Assembly: GCA_964553285.1 (NCBI GenBank)
Contig: CAZKKF010000003.1
Location: forward strand, 1-51,912
Direction of reading: 5' to 3'
Source of the DNA: CAZKKF01 sp964553285
GTDB lineage: Bacteria > Patescibacteriota > Minisyncoccia > Phycocordibacterales > Zambryskibacteraceae
Length of the DNA: 51,912 nt
Part shown: in pieces, positions 8,089 to 17,247 of the stretch
Position numbering within the stretch: position 1 is the stretch's first letter
Layout: each line of letters starts with the position of its first letter
Translations under genes and position numbers: made by a program
The notes under the pieces: model-generated
The model's input: only the letters and a program-made list of their open reading frames with translations
Database searches by the model: none
What the model was told of the DNA's origin: nothing

Positions 8089-8094
8089 TATAAT
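8089..8094 (+). promoter_or_regulatory. -10 box of pcrA, leaderless type
   Basis: A perfect TATAAT ending 7 nt before ATG 8101. No strong -35 box is visible, because the terminator's T-run occupies the upstream region. Confidence 0.7.
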
Positions 8095-8100
8095 CCCCTA

Positions 8101-10062
8101 ATGACAACCGTGGATAAGACTCTAAACCAGGCCCAAAAGGAAGCCGTTTCGACCCTAGAAGGGCCGCTACTCATAGTGGCCGGTGCCGGAGCGGGCAAGA
8201 CCAAGACCCTTATAGAGAGGATGGCCGCCCTCATAGCAAAAGGCGTGCCCGCCGGGGAAATACTGGCAATTACCTTTACCAACAAAGCCGCCAGGGAAAT
8301 GCGCGAGCGCGTTGGGCCTTTCCTCTCCCGCGCCCTGCCCCGCTCCCACATACCTTTCGGCTTTGACGACCTGCCCTTTATCGGCACGTTCCATGCACTG
8401 GGGGCTTTCATCATCAGGGAAAACACGGACAGGCTCGGCTTGCCCAGGCACTTCTCCGTACACGACAGAGATGATTCAAAAAAGGCGGTGCGGGAAGCAA
8501 TGGAAATATCCGGCATATCGCACAAGGAGTACGAGCCGGGGAGAGTCCTCTCTTATATATCAAGAAGCAAGGGAGACGGCATAACGCCGGACGAGGCGCG
8601 GCACAGGGCAAGAAGCGATTTTCATTCCATCGCCGCAAGAGTTTATGGTGAATACGAAAGACTGCTTGAGAGAGACAGGGCTTTGGACTTTGATGATCTC
8701 TTGGTAAAAGCGGAGCTTCTCCTCAAAAAATTTCCCGATGTGCTGGAGCGCTACCAGGAAAGATGGAAATACATTCACATAGACGAGTATCAGGACACCA
8801 ACGAAGTGCAATACTCTATAGCCCGTCTCCTTGCGCAAAAATATGGAAACATTTGCGTGGTAGGGGATGCAGACCAAAACATCTACAGCTGGCGGGGGGC
8901 GAGCCTCAAAAACATTTTGTCTTTTGAAAAAGATTATCCCGATGCCAAAGTCATCGTTCTTGAAGAAAATTACCGCTCTACCCAAAAGATATTGGATGCC
9001 GCCAACTCGGTCATAAGCAAGAATGCTTTGCGCAAAGACAAGAATCTCTACACCAAAAACGCCGAAGGGGAGAACTTATCTCTCTTCTCCGCTTTTGACG
9101 AGGCAACGGAGGCGCTTTTTGTGGCCGAAAAAGTGCGGGAGCTGATCCGGCAGGGGGTACCGGCCAAGGAAATCGCCGTGCTTTTCAGGGCAAACTTCCA
9201 GTCCAGAATAATTGAAGAAACTTTTTTGCGGCTCGGCATTCCATACGAGATAACAGGCACGCGCTTTTTTGAAAGAAAAGAAGTGAAAGATGCCGTCTCT
9301 TTCCTGCGCCTGGCGTTAAACCCGGAAAGCGGCGCTGATATTGCAAGGGCTGTAAACGCCATACCAAGGGGTCTTGGAAAAGTTTCTCTTTTGCATATCC
9401 TTTCCGGCCACATAGACAAACTCTCGCCCAAAGCCCGCGCTTCATACGGGGAGCTAAGATCAGCCATTTCAAAAATATCATCGGCCGCGGCACAAAACCA
9501 TGTAGCCGAAACCGTAAGAATATCGCTCAAAGAAAGCGGGATATTGGAGCACTACGAAAAGCAGGCGCGAATGGGGGATGGGGATGCCGAGGAGAGGCTG
9601 GAAAACCTCACGGAGCTGGTAAGCGTAGCGAGCAGATATGATGCCTCCGGCGAAGAAGGCTTGGCGCTGTTTCTCGCCGATGCCGCCCTTGAAAGCGGCG
9701 AGGATACAAATACCGAGGAGGGAAAGGGGGTCAAGATAATGACCGTGCATTCGGCCAAAGGCCTTGAGTTTGACGTGGTGTTTTTGGTGGGGCTTGAGGA
9801 GGGCCTTTTTCCTCACAGCAAAATGTATGAGGACAACCTTACCGAAGAAGAGCGCGAGGAAGAAAGGAGGCTCATGTATGTGGCCATAACCCGCGCAAGA
9901 AAAAAACTCTTTCTCACCTTCGCCCAGACCAGGCTTGTCTACGGCTCGCGCGAGATCAATATCCCGTCATCTTTTATAGACGACATACCGGCCCATCATG
10001 TAGATGTGGAGGAAAGCGAATACGGCGGCAGACGCGGACTGCTTACTTCTATTGATTTTTAA
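8101..10062 (+). CDS. pcrA: UvrD/PcrA-type superfamily 1 DNA helicase
   Basis: A 3'-5' DNA helicase of the PcrA/UvrD/Rep family, acting in repair, replication restart and removal of RecA from DNA. The 653-residue product carries all helicase motifs: Q-motif region LNQAQKEAV, Walker A VAGAGAGKTKTL (about 27-38), ITFTNKAAREM, Walker B HIDEYQDTN, motif III GDADQNIYSWRGA, motif IV EENYRST, motif V TVHSAKGLEFDVVFLVG and motif VI YVAITRARK. It is somewhat shorter than typical PcrA (about 720-750). An in-frame ATG exists at 8041, but ATG 8101 is preferred: it lies 7 nt after a perfect -10 box and matches the family N-terminus. rsmA follows after 5 nt, so the two are cotranscribed. Confidence 0.95.
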   Translation: MTTVDKTLNQAQKEAVSTLEGPLLIVAGAGAGKTKTLIERMAALIAKGVPAGEILAITFTNKAAREMRERVGPFLSRALPRSHIPFGFDDLPFIGTFHALGAFIIRENTDRLGLPRHFSVHDRDDSKKAVREAMEISGISHKEYEPGRVLSYISRSKGDGITPDEARHRARSDFHSIAARVYGEYERLLERDRALDFDDLLVKAELLLKKFPDVLERYQERWKYIHIDEYQDTNEVQYSIARLLAQKYGNICVVGDADQNIYSWRGASLKNILSFEKDYPDAKVIVLEENYRSTQKILDAANSVISKNALRKDKNLYTKNAEGENLSLFSAFDEATEALFVAEKVRELIRQGVPAKEIAVLFRANFQSRIIEETFLRLGIPYEITGTRFFERKEVKDAVSFLRLALNPESGADIARAVNAIPRGLGKVSLLHILSGHIDKLSPKARASYGELRSAISKISSAAAQNHVAETVRISLKESGILEHYEKQARMGDGDAEERLENLTELVSVASRYDASGEEGLALFLADAALESGEDTNTEEGKGVKIMTVHSAKGLEFDVVFLVGLEEGLFPHSKMYEDNLTEEEREEERRLMYVAITRARKKLFLTFAQTRLVYGSREINIPSSFIDDIPAHHVDVEESEYGGRRGLLTSIDF

Positions 10063-10067
10063 AGACC

Positions 10068-10859
10068 ATGAAAGAAAAACACACCAAACCAAAAAAGTCT
10101 CTGGGTCAGCACTTCCTCAAGTCATCTTCCGCTTTGCGCAAAATAGCGGACGCCACCCTGGCGGATAAAGGCGCGAGCATTGTTGAAATAGGGCCGGGGG
10201 AAGGAGCTTTGACTGCCGTACTGCTTCAGACCGGAGCAAAGGTAACAGCCATAGAAAAAGACCGGTCGCTCTGCGCACTGCTTGAAGAGAGATTTGCAGA
10301 GGAGATAGCAAGCGGGCAACTGCGCATAAAACACGCCGATGCCCTGGAGTGCGAGTGGCACAGCGAAGCGGGAGAGGGAAAATGGATACTTGCGGGCAAT
10401 ATCCCTTACTACATAACCGGCGCAATAATAAGAAAAACGTTTGAAGAAAAGATTTTGCCGGAGAGAGCGGTCTTTCTGGTGCAAAAAGAAGTGGCGGAGA
10501 GAGCGGTGGCAAGAGACGGCAAGCAAAGCATCTTGTCGCTTGCCATAGGCGCATACGGCAAAGCCAAAATCGTTTCCAAAGTTCCAAGGGGTGCTTTTCA
10601 TCCCATGCCAAAAGTTGATTCGGCGATTTTGCTGGTAGAAAACATAAGCAGAGATTTTTTCAAAGGCTTCAGCGAAGAAGTCTTCTTCCAAAAAATAAAA
10701 GCCGCCTTTTCCTCAAAAAGAAAGCTTGCTTTCAGAAATTTGGGCCTCTCGCCCCAAGAAGCGGAAATATTTTTCCCAAAGGCGGGCATACCTGTACCAG
10801 CCCGCGCTGAAGATATCTCCCTTCATCAGTGGGGGAGATTGCTTAAAGTTTTAAACTAG
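10068..10859 (+). CDS. rsmA: 16S rRNA dimethyladenosine transferase RsmA (KsgA)
   Basis: RsmA uses S-adenosylmethionine to dimethylate two adjacent adenosines in helix 45 of 16S rRNA. The 263-residue protein shows the family start KKSLGQHFLKSSSALRKI, the SAM-binding loop VEIGPGEGALT, the acidic motif AIEKD, and the catalytic motif IV NIPYYIT. The C-terminal helical domain (AFSSKRKLAFRNLG) is present. It begins 5 nt after the pcrA stop without an SD, so translation is probably coupled to pcrA. Its stop codon overlaps the stop of the convergent secreted-protein gene by 3 nt. Confidence 0.96.
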   Translation: MKEKHTKPKKSLGQHFLKSSSALRKIADATLADKGASIVEIGPGEGALTAVLLQTGAKVTAIEKDRSLCALLEERFAEEIASGQLRIKHADALECEWHSEAGEGKWILAGNIPYYITGAIIRKTFEEKILPERAVFLVQKEVAERAVARDGKQSILSLAIGAYGKAKIVSKVPRGAFHPMPKVDSAILLVENISRDFFKGFSEEVFFQKIKAAFSSKRKLAFRNLGLSPQEAEIFFPKAGIPVPARAEDISLHQWGRLLKVLN

Positions 10860-11356
10860 ATACCTCCCAGAGCCCCCGTACCAAGCTTGGTCATAACGCC
10901 CAGAGGCAAGCCCACGGGGCAACAACCGGTCGGGCAAGTAACAAGACAAACTCCGCCTGGTCTATACATACCCATTTCCCAAGTTAAAGGCACGGCTGGA
11001 CGAAAATGGGCAAAAAGCTCCGTACTGTCGCTCCCCAGAAAACCCCCGATACCGGGGACAAAACTCAACATATCAACACCTGGAATGGACTCGAGCAATC
11101 CCAAGGAGCCAGGACGGTAAAGAAGCGAGCCCGGAAGGGGGAATACCTGCCCTGGTATACCGGTGTGGAGCAGAGAGAAGTTGATCATTATATCTCCAGT
11201 GCAGGTACAGGGAATAAACGAGGAGACCAGTCCTCCGAATGATCTATCTGTAAGAATAGACAGAACCTGGGCCTTAGTGCGCCCACTTGGCGCAAATAAT
11301 ACCAACAAGGACAAGGTGGCCACCAAAACAAAGATTGCTTTCGTATTTTTAATCAT
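10856..11356 (-). CDS. Small secreted cysteine-containing protein at the edge of the secretion cluster
   Basis: A 166-residue protein of unknown function with a strong signal peptide (IFVLVATLSLLVLFAPSG, cleavage likely near TKAQ). The mature part is rich in Gly, Pro and Leu and has two cysteine groups (PCTCTGD; CLVTCPTGCCPVG), which suggests disulphides outside the membrane. ATG 11356 was chosen because it gives the natural signal peptide start (MIKNTKAIF) and lies 11 nt after a minus-strand TATAAT (11372-11367). An earlier in-frame ATG (11368) overlaps that -10 box. It is transcribed divergently from the secretion cluster, and the two back-to-back -10 boxes are only 22 bp apart, so the units may be regulated together. 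Confidence 0.75.
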   Translation of the reverse strand: MIKNTKAIFVLVATLSLLVLFAPSGRTKAQVLSILTDRSFGGLVSSFIPCTCTGDIMINFSLLHTGIPGQVFPLPGSLLYRPGSLGLLESIPGVDMLSFVPGIGGFLGSDSTELFAHFRPAVPLTWEMGMYRPGGVCLVTCPTGCCPVGLPLGVMTKLGTGALGGI

Positions 11357-11366
11357 ATTAACAATC

Positions 11367-11400
11367 ATTATAGCACTGCGCCCTGTAAACACTATATAAT
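11367..11400. promoter_or_regulatory. Back-to-back promoters at the start of the secretion cluster
   Basis: A minus-strand TATAAT (11372-11367) serves the small secreted protein and a plus-strand TATAAT (11395-11400) serves the gene at 11407. The intervening 22 bp must hold both -35 regions, so the polymerases would compete or a single regulator could control both. Confidence 0.65.
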
Positions 11401-11406
11401 GTACAT

Positions 11407-12333
11407 GTGATTAACTTGCCTTCATCTCCAAAGGTAACCGGTTCTATTGCTTTCGGCATAATCCTCATAGGCCTGGCTTTTATGATAAGAGTTTCGTCTT
11501 TTTCACCAAACCTGATGAGGATTGAAAGCGCCCCCGCGCTTGGCACCCTGGCAAGCGCAGATATAGATTCAGATGGCGATGGACTGTACGATTGGGAAGA
11601 GCTTTTGTGGGGCACAAACCCGCACAAGCAAGATTCCAGGGGAGACGGGGTATCGGACGCCGAATACGTAAGCCGCCTTAAAGCAGAGAGGCTCCGAACA
11701 GCAAGCCTGCCGAACACGCCATCAAGGCTCGCCACCAATACAGGGGAGCTCGGCAAAAGCCTGTTCGCGGATTACATGCTTTCTCGCCAAGGCGGCATGA
11801 CCCCTGCCGAAATGGATGCGACTGTAGCCGGCATCTTGGATAACGCCGCAAACCAATACAACTCTTCGCTTGAGTCCCGTATTGGCAATATGTATACACT
11901 GCAAAATTTGACGGTGATTTCCGCCAATGAACAGAACGTGAGATTGTTTGGCAACCGTTTTGCGGAGATTTTCATGCCGCACGCGGAGGTTATTTTCAGC
12001 CCAACGGGAGCAGACTTCAATAGTTTGCCCCAAGTCGCAGCAGAAGTAGCAACAAGTTACAGATCTATGGCAAAGGATCTTTCTGCCATGGCCGTGCCGG
12101 CTACTATGGCGCACGACTTTGTCTCTTTATTAAAAGCATTGAGTGGCGCGGCGATAGTGATTGATGATATTGCCAAATTGCATTCTGACCCTCTGGTTAT
12201 GCTTCTCGCCATTTCCGGCAGCAATGACATGGAAGCAATGGTGGGGGAATATTTGCTCAACCTCCAACAACACATATTGAGCAGTGGTATAATATTTTCA
12301 GAGAGTGAGCCAGGAATAGCATGGACAAGATAA
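11407..12333 (+). CDS. Membrane-anchored protein with a DxDxDG calcium-binding-like motif
   Basis: A 308-residue protein of unknown function, first of the secretion cluster. One N-terminal transmembrane segment (about 12-30, GSIAFGIILIGLAFMIRV) is followed by DIDSDGDGLYDWEELLWGTN, then DSRGDGVSDAEY. This is the calcium-binding pattern of thrombospondin type-3-like repeats, often found in exported bacterial proteins. The rest is mostly helical. The GTG at 11407 lies exactly 7 nt after TATAAT, so the mRNA is predicted to begin with GTG. The gene overlaps the next one by 13 nt. Its location with VirB6/VirB4 homologues suggests a role in the envelope part of that apparatus. Confidence 0.8.
   Translation: MINLPSSPKVTGSIAFGIILIGLAFMIRVSSFSPNLMRIESAPALGTLASADIDSDGDGLYDWEELLWGTNPHKQDSRGDGVSDAEYVSRLKAERLRTASLPNTPSRLATNTGELGKSLFADYMLSRQGGMTPAEMDATVAGILDNAANQYNSSLESRIGNMYTLQNLTVISANEQNVRLFGNRFAEIFMPHAEVIFSPTGADFNSLPQVAAEVATSYRSMAKDLSAMAVPATMAHDFVSLLKALSGAAIVIDDIAKLHSDPLVMLLAISGSNDMEAMVGEYLLNLQQHILSSGIIFSESEPGIAWTR
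12285..12293 (+). promoter_or_regulatory. Extended -10 promoter inside the end of the 11407 gene
   Basis: TGGTATAAT fits the extended -10 consensus. It lies 28 nt before ATG 12321, so this transcript would have about 21 nt of leader, with a weak AGGA 6-9 nt before the start codon. It is one of few genes here with a real leader. Confidence 0.55.
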
Positions 12334-14120
12334 CACCCACCAGAAAAAATATTTTTGCATGGCTTTTTGGCTTTTTGGCACTTACCACTGCCACTGTTTT
12401 CCCATTTCAAACGCAGGCTTATGCCGGTATATCGACAGCCATTGGGGCTGTTACGGCCCTGGATCAGGCATCGACCCCTGTTCCCACAAACGACAGATTT
12501 TTAAGAGGAAAAGAGATCGCGTGGGATGCCATCGCCTGGGCGGCCGTAAACTGGGTCATTGAGGAGATGTGGAACGATACGGTAGACTGGATAAATGGCG
12601 GCATGAATGGCAAGCCGCAATTTGCGACAAACCCCCAGATACTTTTCAACGAAGTAGGGGACGCTATATTTGGAAAATTTCTGGACGAATTAGGGGCAGG
12701 ATTCCTGTGCCAGCCTTTTGACCTCCGGGTAAGATCTTCTCTCGAGGCAGAATACCACAACAGGATAAGAAACACCGGCACGCGCCCCAGCACCAGCAAC
12801 CAGTGTACCTGGACTGGCACCATGGATAATCTGGAAAGAATAATGGCGGGCAATATGGGAACGGGCGGGTGGCTGGATTATTTTAGCTTCATACAAGGTA
12901 GCAACAATCCAACGGGGGCATATTTGAACGCGGAATCCGACCTGGTCAACAAAATTGCCCAGGGACTGGACATTCAAAAAACAGAGCTGGATTGGGCAGA
13001 TGGGTTTCTAAACAAAAGAACATGCGTGGACATGGGTCCGGAAGGTTGTGTTCAATGGGAAACCCTCACCCCCGGAAGAGTCCTGGAAACGCAACTCAAT
13101 AAGACCCTTGGACTAGAGCATGACAGATTGTCGGTTGCCGATGAGTTTAACGAAGCTCTGTCAGCGTTAACCAACCTCCTGCTGAACAGAGTGTTTGGAG
13201 GGGACGGTATTTTCACAAGAAACGCCAACGCCGCTACGCCCCGCGGCAATAGGGCGGGAGATGCCGGGCAGCTTGGCAGAGAGTGCTCTCCTTCCCTTAC
13301 TACAACCGAGGTCTACAGCAACGTAACCTGGAGTACGTCTTTTGTTGCGGTAACCGGACATAGCTTCGAATACGAATGGAGGGAGGGCAACACGATACTC
13401 GGAATAACCGATACCCCGAGCTTCTCGCTGTTTTATGATCAGCCGGGAGTAAAAAGCATGACCGTTTTGATCAGGTACAAGGTTGACATAAGAGACCCTT
13501 CGGCAACCGCACCGGACGAGAACGGTCTGTATCCGATGGTTGCCGAAGCAAGAAGCGCGGAGGTGGGCTGTGAACCAACGGTAAGAGTAACCGCTTCAAG
13601 CCTTGCCGCTGTCTGCGAGCTTGAAACGAGCAAGGAGATATACCCAATATGGCTTCCGTCTGGCAGCGACAGGGATCAGAGGGCGAATGAAATCTTTGCC
13701 GCATACTTAGTGGGAGCCCGCTCAACAAGCTTTTTTAATGGTGGTCTTGGGCCCAACACAACCTTCGTAGAGCATATAATTTCATGGAAAGTAACTATTG
13801 CCGGGGGCTCGGGCACGTTGAGTAGCATCTCGGTAATAAGAGAGCCCAACATGTGGATAATGAGTCCTGCTCCGGCGATCATAACCGGCAATAACCCCAT
13901 CCTCACCTTATCAGCAGCAGCCAACACAGTACCGACAACCAGTTTTAAAGTAGTTTCCATCACCTCAGCTGAAACCATTGGTGGGGCTGCTCCAGCAAAA
14001 AGAACACCCGATAACAGGCCGTCCCTGGGAGAAAGCAAGAAGGTGAACATAAGGGTTGTGGATGCCGATTTGAACATATCCTCAGTTACGGTGGACTGCG
14101 AAGCGGTGAACGTAAGATAA
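12321..14120 (+). CDS. Large exported protein of the secretion cluster with an Ig/PKD-like domain
   Basis: A 599-residue exported protein that I do not recognise by name. Signal peptide at about 12-36 (FAWLFGFLALTTATVFPF, cleavage likely after AYA). The segment from about 40 to 300 is helical and contains several Cys. From about 325 to 400 a beta-rich stretch (EYEWREGNTILGITDTPSF, QPGVKSMTVLIRY) looks like an Ig/PKD fold, and the region to the end is also beta-rich. It overlaps the previous gene by 13 nt and is followed after 4 nt by the VirB6-like gene, so it should be made with the channel. A part in the extracytoplasmic face of the apparatus is inferred from position only. Confidence 0.8.
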   Translation: MDKITPTRKNIFAWLFGFLALTTATVFPFQTQAYAGISTAIGAVTALDQASTPVPTNDRFLRGKEIAWDAIAWAAVNWVIEEMWNDTVDWINGGMNGKPQFATNPQILFNEVGDAIFGKFLDELGAGFLCQPFDLRVRSSLEAEYHNRIRNTGTRPSTSNQCTWTGTMDNLERIMAGNMGTGGWLDYFSFIQGSNNPTGAYLNAESDLVNKIAQGLDIQKTELDWADGFLNKRTCVDMGPEGCVQWETLTPGRVLETQLNKTLGLEHDRLSVADEFNEALSALTNLLLNRVFGGDGIFTRNANAATPRGNRAGDAGQLGRECSPSLTTTEVYSNVTWSTSFVAVTGHSFEYEWREGNTILGITDTPSFSLFYDQPGVKSMTVLIRYKVDIRDPSATAPDENGLYPMVAEARSAEVGCEPTVRVTASSLAAVCELETSKEIYPIWLPSGSDRDQRANEIFAAYLVGARSTSFFNGGLGPNTTFVEHIISWKVTIAGGSGTLSSISVIREPNMWIMSPAPAIITGNNPILTLSAAANTVPTTSFKVVSITSAETIGGAAPAKRTPDNRPSLGESKKVNIRVVDADLNISSVTVDCEAVNVR

Positions 14121-14124
14121 AGCA

Positions 14125-16473
14125 ATGAATAACAAAAGCAGAAAAATCATCCTAGCTTCTCTTACGGCTTTTTTTGCACCCTTGCCTGCATTTGCTCTTC
14201 CTGTTGTCCCCCCGGTCCTTATATGGGGAGCAGGAATCCTGGCCTCGATTGGTGCGGCATATAAAACAGCGGAACTTACAGTCACTGCCATAGCACACGT
14301 ATTTCTTAATCTTTCTGCTTTAATCATGGGTATTGCGGGTGCGGCGCTGGACTACATCCTCCGGGAAACGGTGGTAAAGATGAGCGCCGGAATAAACCAA
14401 ATGACGGGCATTCCCATGGCCTGGACGGCTATCAGGGATGTGGTAAACATACTTTTTATATTCATTCTCCTGTGGGTGGCCATCAACGCCATCATCAACA
14501 ACACTTCCTCGGAGATGAAGAATACCCTCAAGAACGTGATCATCGCCGCGGTGCTGGTAAACTTCTCTCTCTTCTTTACAAGGGTGATGGTGGACACCTC
14601 AAACACAGCAACCCTATTCCTTTACCGGCAAGTTGTGGGTGTTGAGATTGCCACCGACAATACGAGTATCAATGGAAACTCATCCGCACAAGTAATTCCA
14701 AAAGGTCTTGCGGCCGCTTTTTCAAACCAGCTCAAACTTACCAAGCTTCTGGGAGAAAACCTGCCGGACGATGATAAGGTCAGCAGGATTCTTATTGTGG
14801 CGGTAATGGGTTCGGCATTTCAAATGATAGCCGCGGTAGTCTTTCTTGCCATAGCCATAATGTTTCTCATCCGGTATGTGTTCATCATTTTCCTAATGGC
14901 CGTATCGCCCATAGCCTTTTTGCAAGGCACCATACCAAAAATTGATGTACATGCCAAAAAATGGTGGTCAACGCTTACCAACCAGCTTATTTTCCCGCCT
15001 ATTTATATGCTCCTTACCTGGATAACAGTTACCATCATTTCCCGGGATGGTTTTATATCCAATTCCCCACAGCTCAGCGCCGCGTTGTTTGAAACAACCA
15101 ACAGCACGCCCACAGCCGGAATGATGGTGTTCATCATGAACTTTATGATAGTAATCATTTTCCTCATCTCGACCCTGGTTATCTCGCGCGAAGTGGCCCA
15201 GCAGGGCGGCAGTTTTGCCTCCAAAATAGTGGGCGCAGGATTTGGAGTGGCGGCTTTTGCAGGCAGGCAGGTAGGAGGACGACTGGGAACCTGGGCGGCC
15301 AACAACAAGCGGCTTCAGGCGGCTGAAATGGCCACAGCAGAAGCAGGCTCTGGATTTAGGGGTCAACTGGGAGCGTTCGCGACCAGAATGGCGGCCCGCA
15401 CGGCGGGAACAGCAGCCAGACGTGTTTCAACCGGTAGCTTTGATGTCCGCGGAGGTCTTGGTGGCGTAGCGGGAGCACTTGGTCTCGGGGAGGTATTGGG
15501 AGAAACACCTGGCGGCCCTGCGGGCGGAAAAGGAGGGTATGTGGCGGAACGTGATGCTTTCCGTGAATACTTGGCCCTCGAGGGCTCAAAAGCCGCAAGA
15601 GAGAGGGTGGACAGGGCAGGAAAAGCTGCGCTTCAGCTTAAGATTGAGGAACACCGTGCCCTGGACATGGATGCCGTGGACACCGCCAGAAACCTCGACG
15701 ACGCGCAGAGGAGTCCTGCGCAAAAACAGCTTATTAAGGAGATTGACGAACTGGAAAAAGCTATAAGCACGTCTTCGGACAAGGAAATTGAGGCCTTGTT
15801 CGAAAATAATAAGGCCCTGATGAATAGCCGCGCAATAACTGAAACTCTGACAAACCGACAGCTTGAAGTGATAATGAAGAGCGATAAATTCTCCGAACAA
15901 GAAAAACGAAACTTTGCCGACATGAGATTCCAGAAGATAAACAACGAGCTTGCAACCGGTGGAGCCCTGACTCCCGACATAATAAAACAAATACAAGGCC
16001 TATCGGATACAGAGCTGGACCTGAACATACAACACTTCAAGAATAAGAAATTTATGGGGGCACTCAAAACAGGACAGGTTGATACTATCAAAAAGAGCAA
16101 GGTGCCTACCAAAACCCAAATTGCCGATGCAGCCAGAACCAGAAGAGAGGCCATTGAAGAAAATGTTTCGAATGATCCGGCAACGGTAAGGAAGATGGAT
16201 CCAAAAGACGTTGCCAAACTAGACACGACAACGCTCAGCCATCCAGAGTTATTGCAACATCTAAGTCCTAAAAAACTAAAGCAGGTATTCCGCGCAATAG
16301 AAGACGATGACCAAAAAGTAGACGAAGTAAAGACCGCCCTGGAAGGGCTTGGCGGGCTTATCCAGCAGTGGACCGGGGGCGGGGTTGCTGCGCCCGCAGG
16401 AGTAGACGTTGCCAAGTTACAACAGTTACACAGCTGGACAGGTACAGCAGGTTACAGAAATATCTTCTCGTAA
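14125..16473 (+). CDS. VirB6/TrbL-like polytopic inner-membrane channel protein
   Basis: VirB6/TrbL proteins form the inner-membrane channel of type IV secretion systems. The 782-residue product has a hydrophobic leader and six to eight transmembrane helices in its first 360 residues (for example VNILFIFILLWVAINAII near 110, IIAAVLVNFSLFF near 145, VVFLAIAIMFLIRYVFIIFL near 240, and FIMNFMIVIIFLISTLVI near 340). A conserved-looking patch between them (AVSPIAFLQGTIPKI, KKWWSTLTNQLIFPPIYML) matches the VirB6-like arrangement known from this bacterial group. The C-terminal 400 residues are soluble: a Gly/Ala-rich segment and then long charged helices, probably cytoplasmic. The family call rests on topology and context and not on a catalytic motif. 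Confidence 0.8.
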   Translation: MNNKSRKIILASLTAFFAPLPAFALPVVPPVLIWGAGILASIGAAYKTAELTVTAIAHVFLNLSALIMGIAGAALDYILRETVVKMSAGINQMTGIPMAWTAIRDVVNILFIFILLWVAINAIINNTSSEMKNTLKNVIIAAVLVNFSLFFTRVMVDTSNTATLFLYRQVVGVEIATDNTSINGNSSAQVIPKGLAAAFSNQLKLTKLLGENLPDDDKVSRILIVAVMGSAFQMIAAVVFLAIAIMFLIRYVFIIFLMAVSPIAFLQGTIPKIDVHAKKWWSTLTNQLIFPPIYMLLTWITVTIISRDGFISNSPQLSAALFETTNSTPTAGMMVFIMNFMIVIIFLISTLVISREVAQQGGSFASKIVGAGFGVAAFAGRQVGGRLGTWAANNKRLQAAEMATAEAGSGFRGQLGAFATRMAARTAGTAARRVSTGSFDVRGGLGGVAGALGLGEVLGETPGGPAGGKGGYVAERDAFREYLALEGSKAARERVDRAGKAALQLKIEEHRALDMDAVDTARNLDDAQRSPAQKQLIKEIDELEKAISTSSDKEIEALFENNKALMNSRAITETLTNRQLEVIMKSDKFSEQEKRNFADMRFQKINNELATGGALTPDIIKQIQGLSDTELDLNIQHFKNKKFMGALKTGQVDTIKKSKVPTKTQIADAARTRREAIEENVSNDPATVRKMDPKDVAKLDTTTLSHPELLQHLSPKKLKQVFRAIEDDDQKVDEVKTALEGLGGLIQQWTGGGVAAPAGVDVAKLQQLHSWTGTAGYRNIFS

Positions 16474-16519
16474 CCCCATAATATCTGATTTGTGGGTATG
16501 CGTAGTTTTGTTAAATAGT

Positions 16520-16525
16520 TATAAT
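16520..16525 (+). promoter_or_regulatory. -10 box upstream of the acidic cluster protein
   Basis: A perfect TATAAT, 13 nt before ATG 16538. Transcription would begin about 6 nt before the start codon, giving a very short leader. No convincing -35 box is seen. Confidence 0.6.
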
Positions 16526-16537
16526 GTGAATTAGCTA

Positions 16538-17203
16538 ATGACCACCACTTCACAAAGGCGCGCTGTGTATAAAACTCTTTCTGAAGAGCTTAGGAACTTT
16601 TTGTCTTCGGAAGAATATATCGCGCAGACAGACGCCATTGCACAAAAATTTGCTTTGAGCGAGGGAGACGACAGTATCGTGGACGACGAAGCTACATTGG
16701 TGCTTATGGGCCTGCAAACCGAGGACGACATGCTTGCACGCCTGCAGGAACAAACGACCTTGGGTAAAAATAAGTGCGTTGAGATAGTAATAGAAGCGAG
16801 CAAGACTATTTTCCAGCCTCTAAGGCCGCTCATACCAAAAGATGTTGTGGTACCGGAAATCCAGAAGAACGGGAGCGTATCTATTCCCATACAGACTCCC
16901 GCACAACCGCTTCTTGATGACGGCTCGGATGGGCTGATAGCCGACCACGAGGAAACTTTGCAAAACCCTCTGGAAAAAGAAATTGCGCCCGCTGCCCCCA
17001 TCGCACAGACTACAACATCAGTGCCCGTAAAAACATCTATCGAATATACGGAGGAGGCGGAGTTTTCTCCGCAGAGAGAAACCGCCAACCCAAGCAGGCC
17101 CGTACCCCAAAACTGGGAAGAGAGGAAAAAGAGACTGGACGGAGTCCTCCCCCAAAACAGCTCTTATAAGGGAACAGATCCTTATAGGGAACCCATAGAG
17201 TAA
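16538..17203 (+). CDS. Acidic soluble protein of unknown function in the secretion cluster
   Basis: A 221-residue protein with no signal peptide and no transmembrane segment. Residues 1-90 are predicted helical (TLSEELRNFLSSEEYIAQT, DEATLVLMGLQTEDD). The remaining part is rich in Pro, Glu and Asp and probably disordered. I do not recognise the family. It lies between the VirB6-like and PrgI-like genes with its own -10 box, so it is probably a cytoplasmic accessory of the apparatus. The acidic character would suit a chaperone or a substrate adaptor, which is a guess. Confidence 0.7.
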   Translation: MTTTSQRRAVYKTLSEELRNFLSSEEYIAQTDAIAQKFALSEGDDSIVDDEATLVLMGLQTEDDMLARLQEQTTLGKNKCVEIVIEASKTIFQPLRPLIPKDVVVPEIQKNGSVSIPIQTPAQPLLDDGSDGLIADHEETLQNPLEKEIAPAAPIAQTTTSVPVKTSIEYTEEAEFSPQRETANPSRPVPQNWEERKKRLDGVLPQNSSYKGTDPYREPIE

Positions 17204-17235
17204 TTTGTCCGTGCTTGAATAAGCAAAAAAGAGCG

Positions 17236-17241
17236 TATAAT
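17236..17241 (+). promoter_or_regulatory. -10 box of the PrgI-like gene, leaderless type
   Basis: TATAAT ending 7 nt before ATG 17248. GCTTGA at 17213-17218 is 17 bp upstream and can act as a weak -35 box (TTGAAT at 15 bp is the alternative). Confidence 0.7.
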
Positions 17242-17247
17242 TAAACC

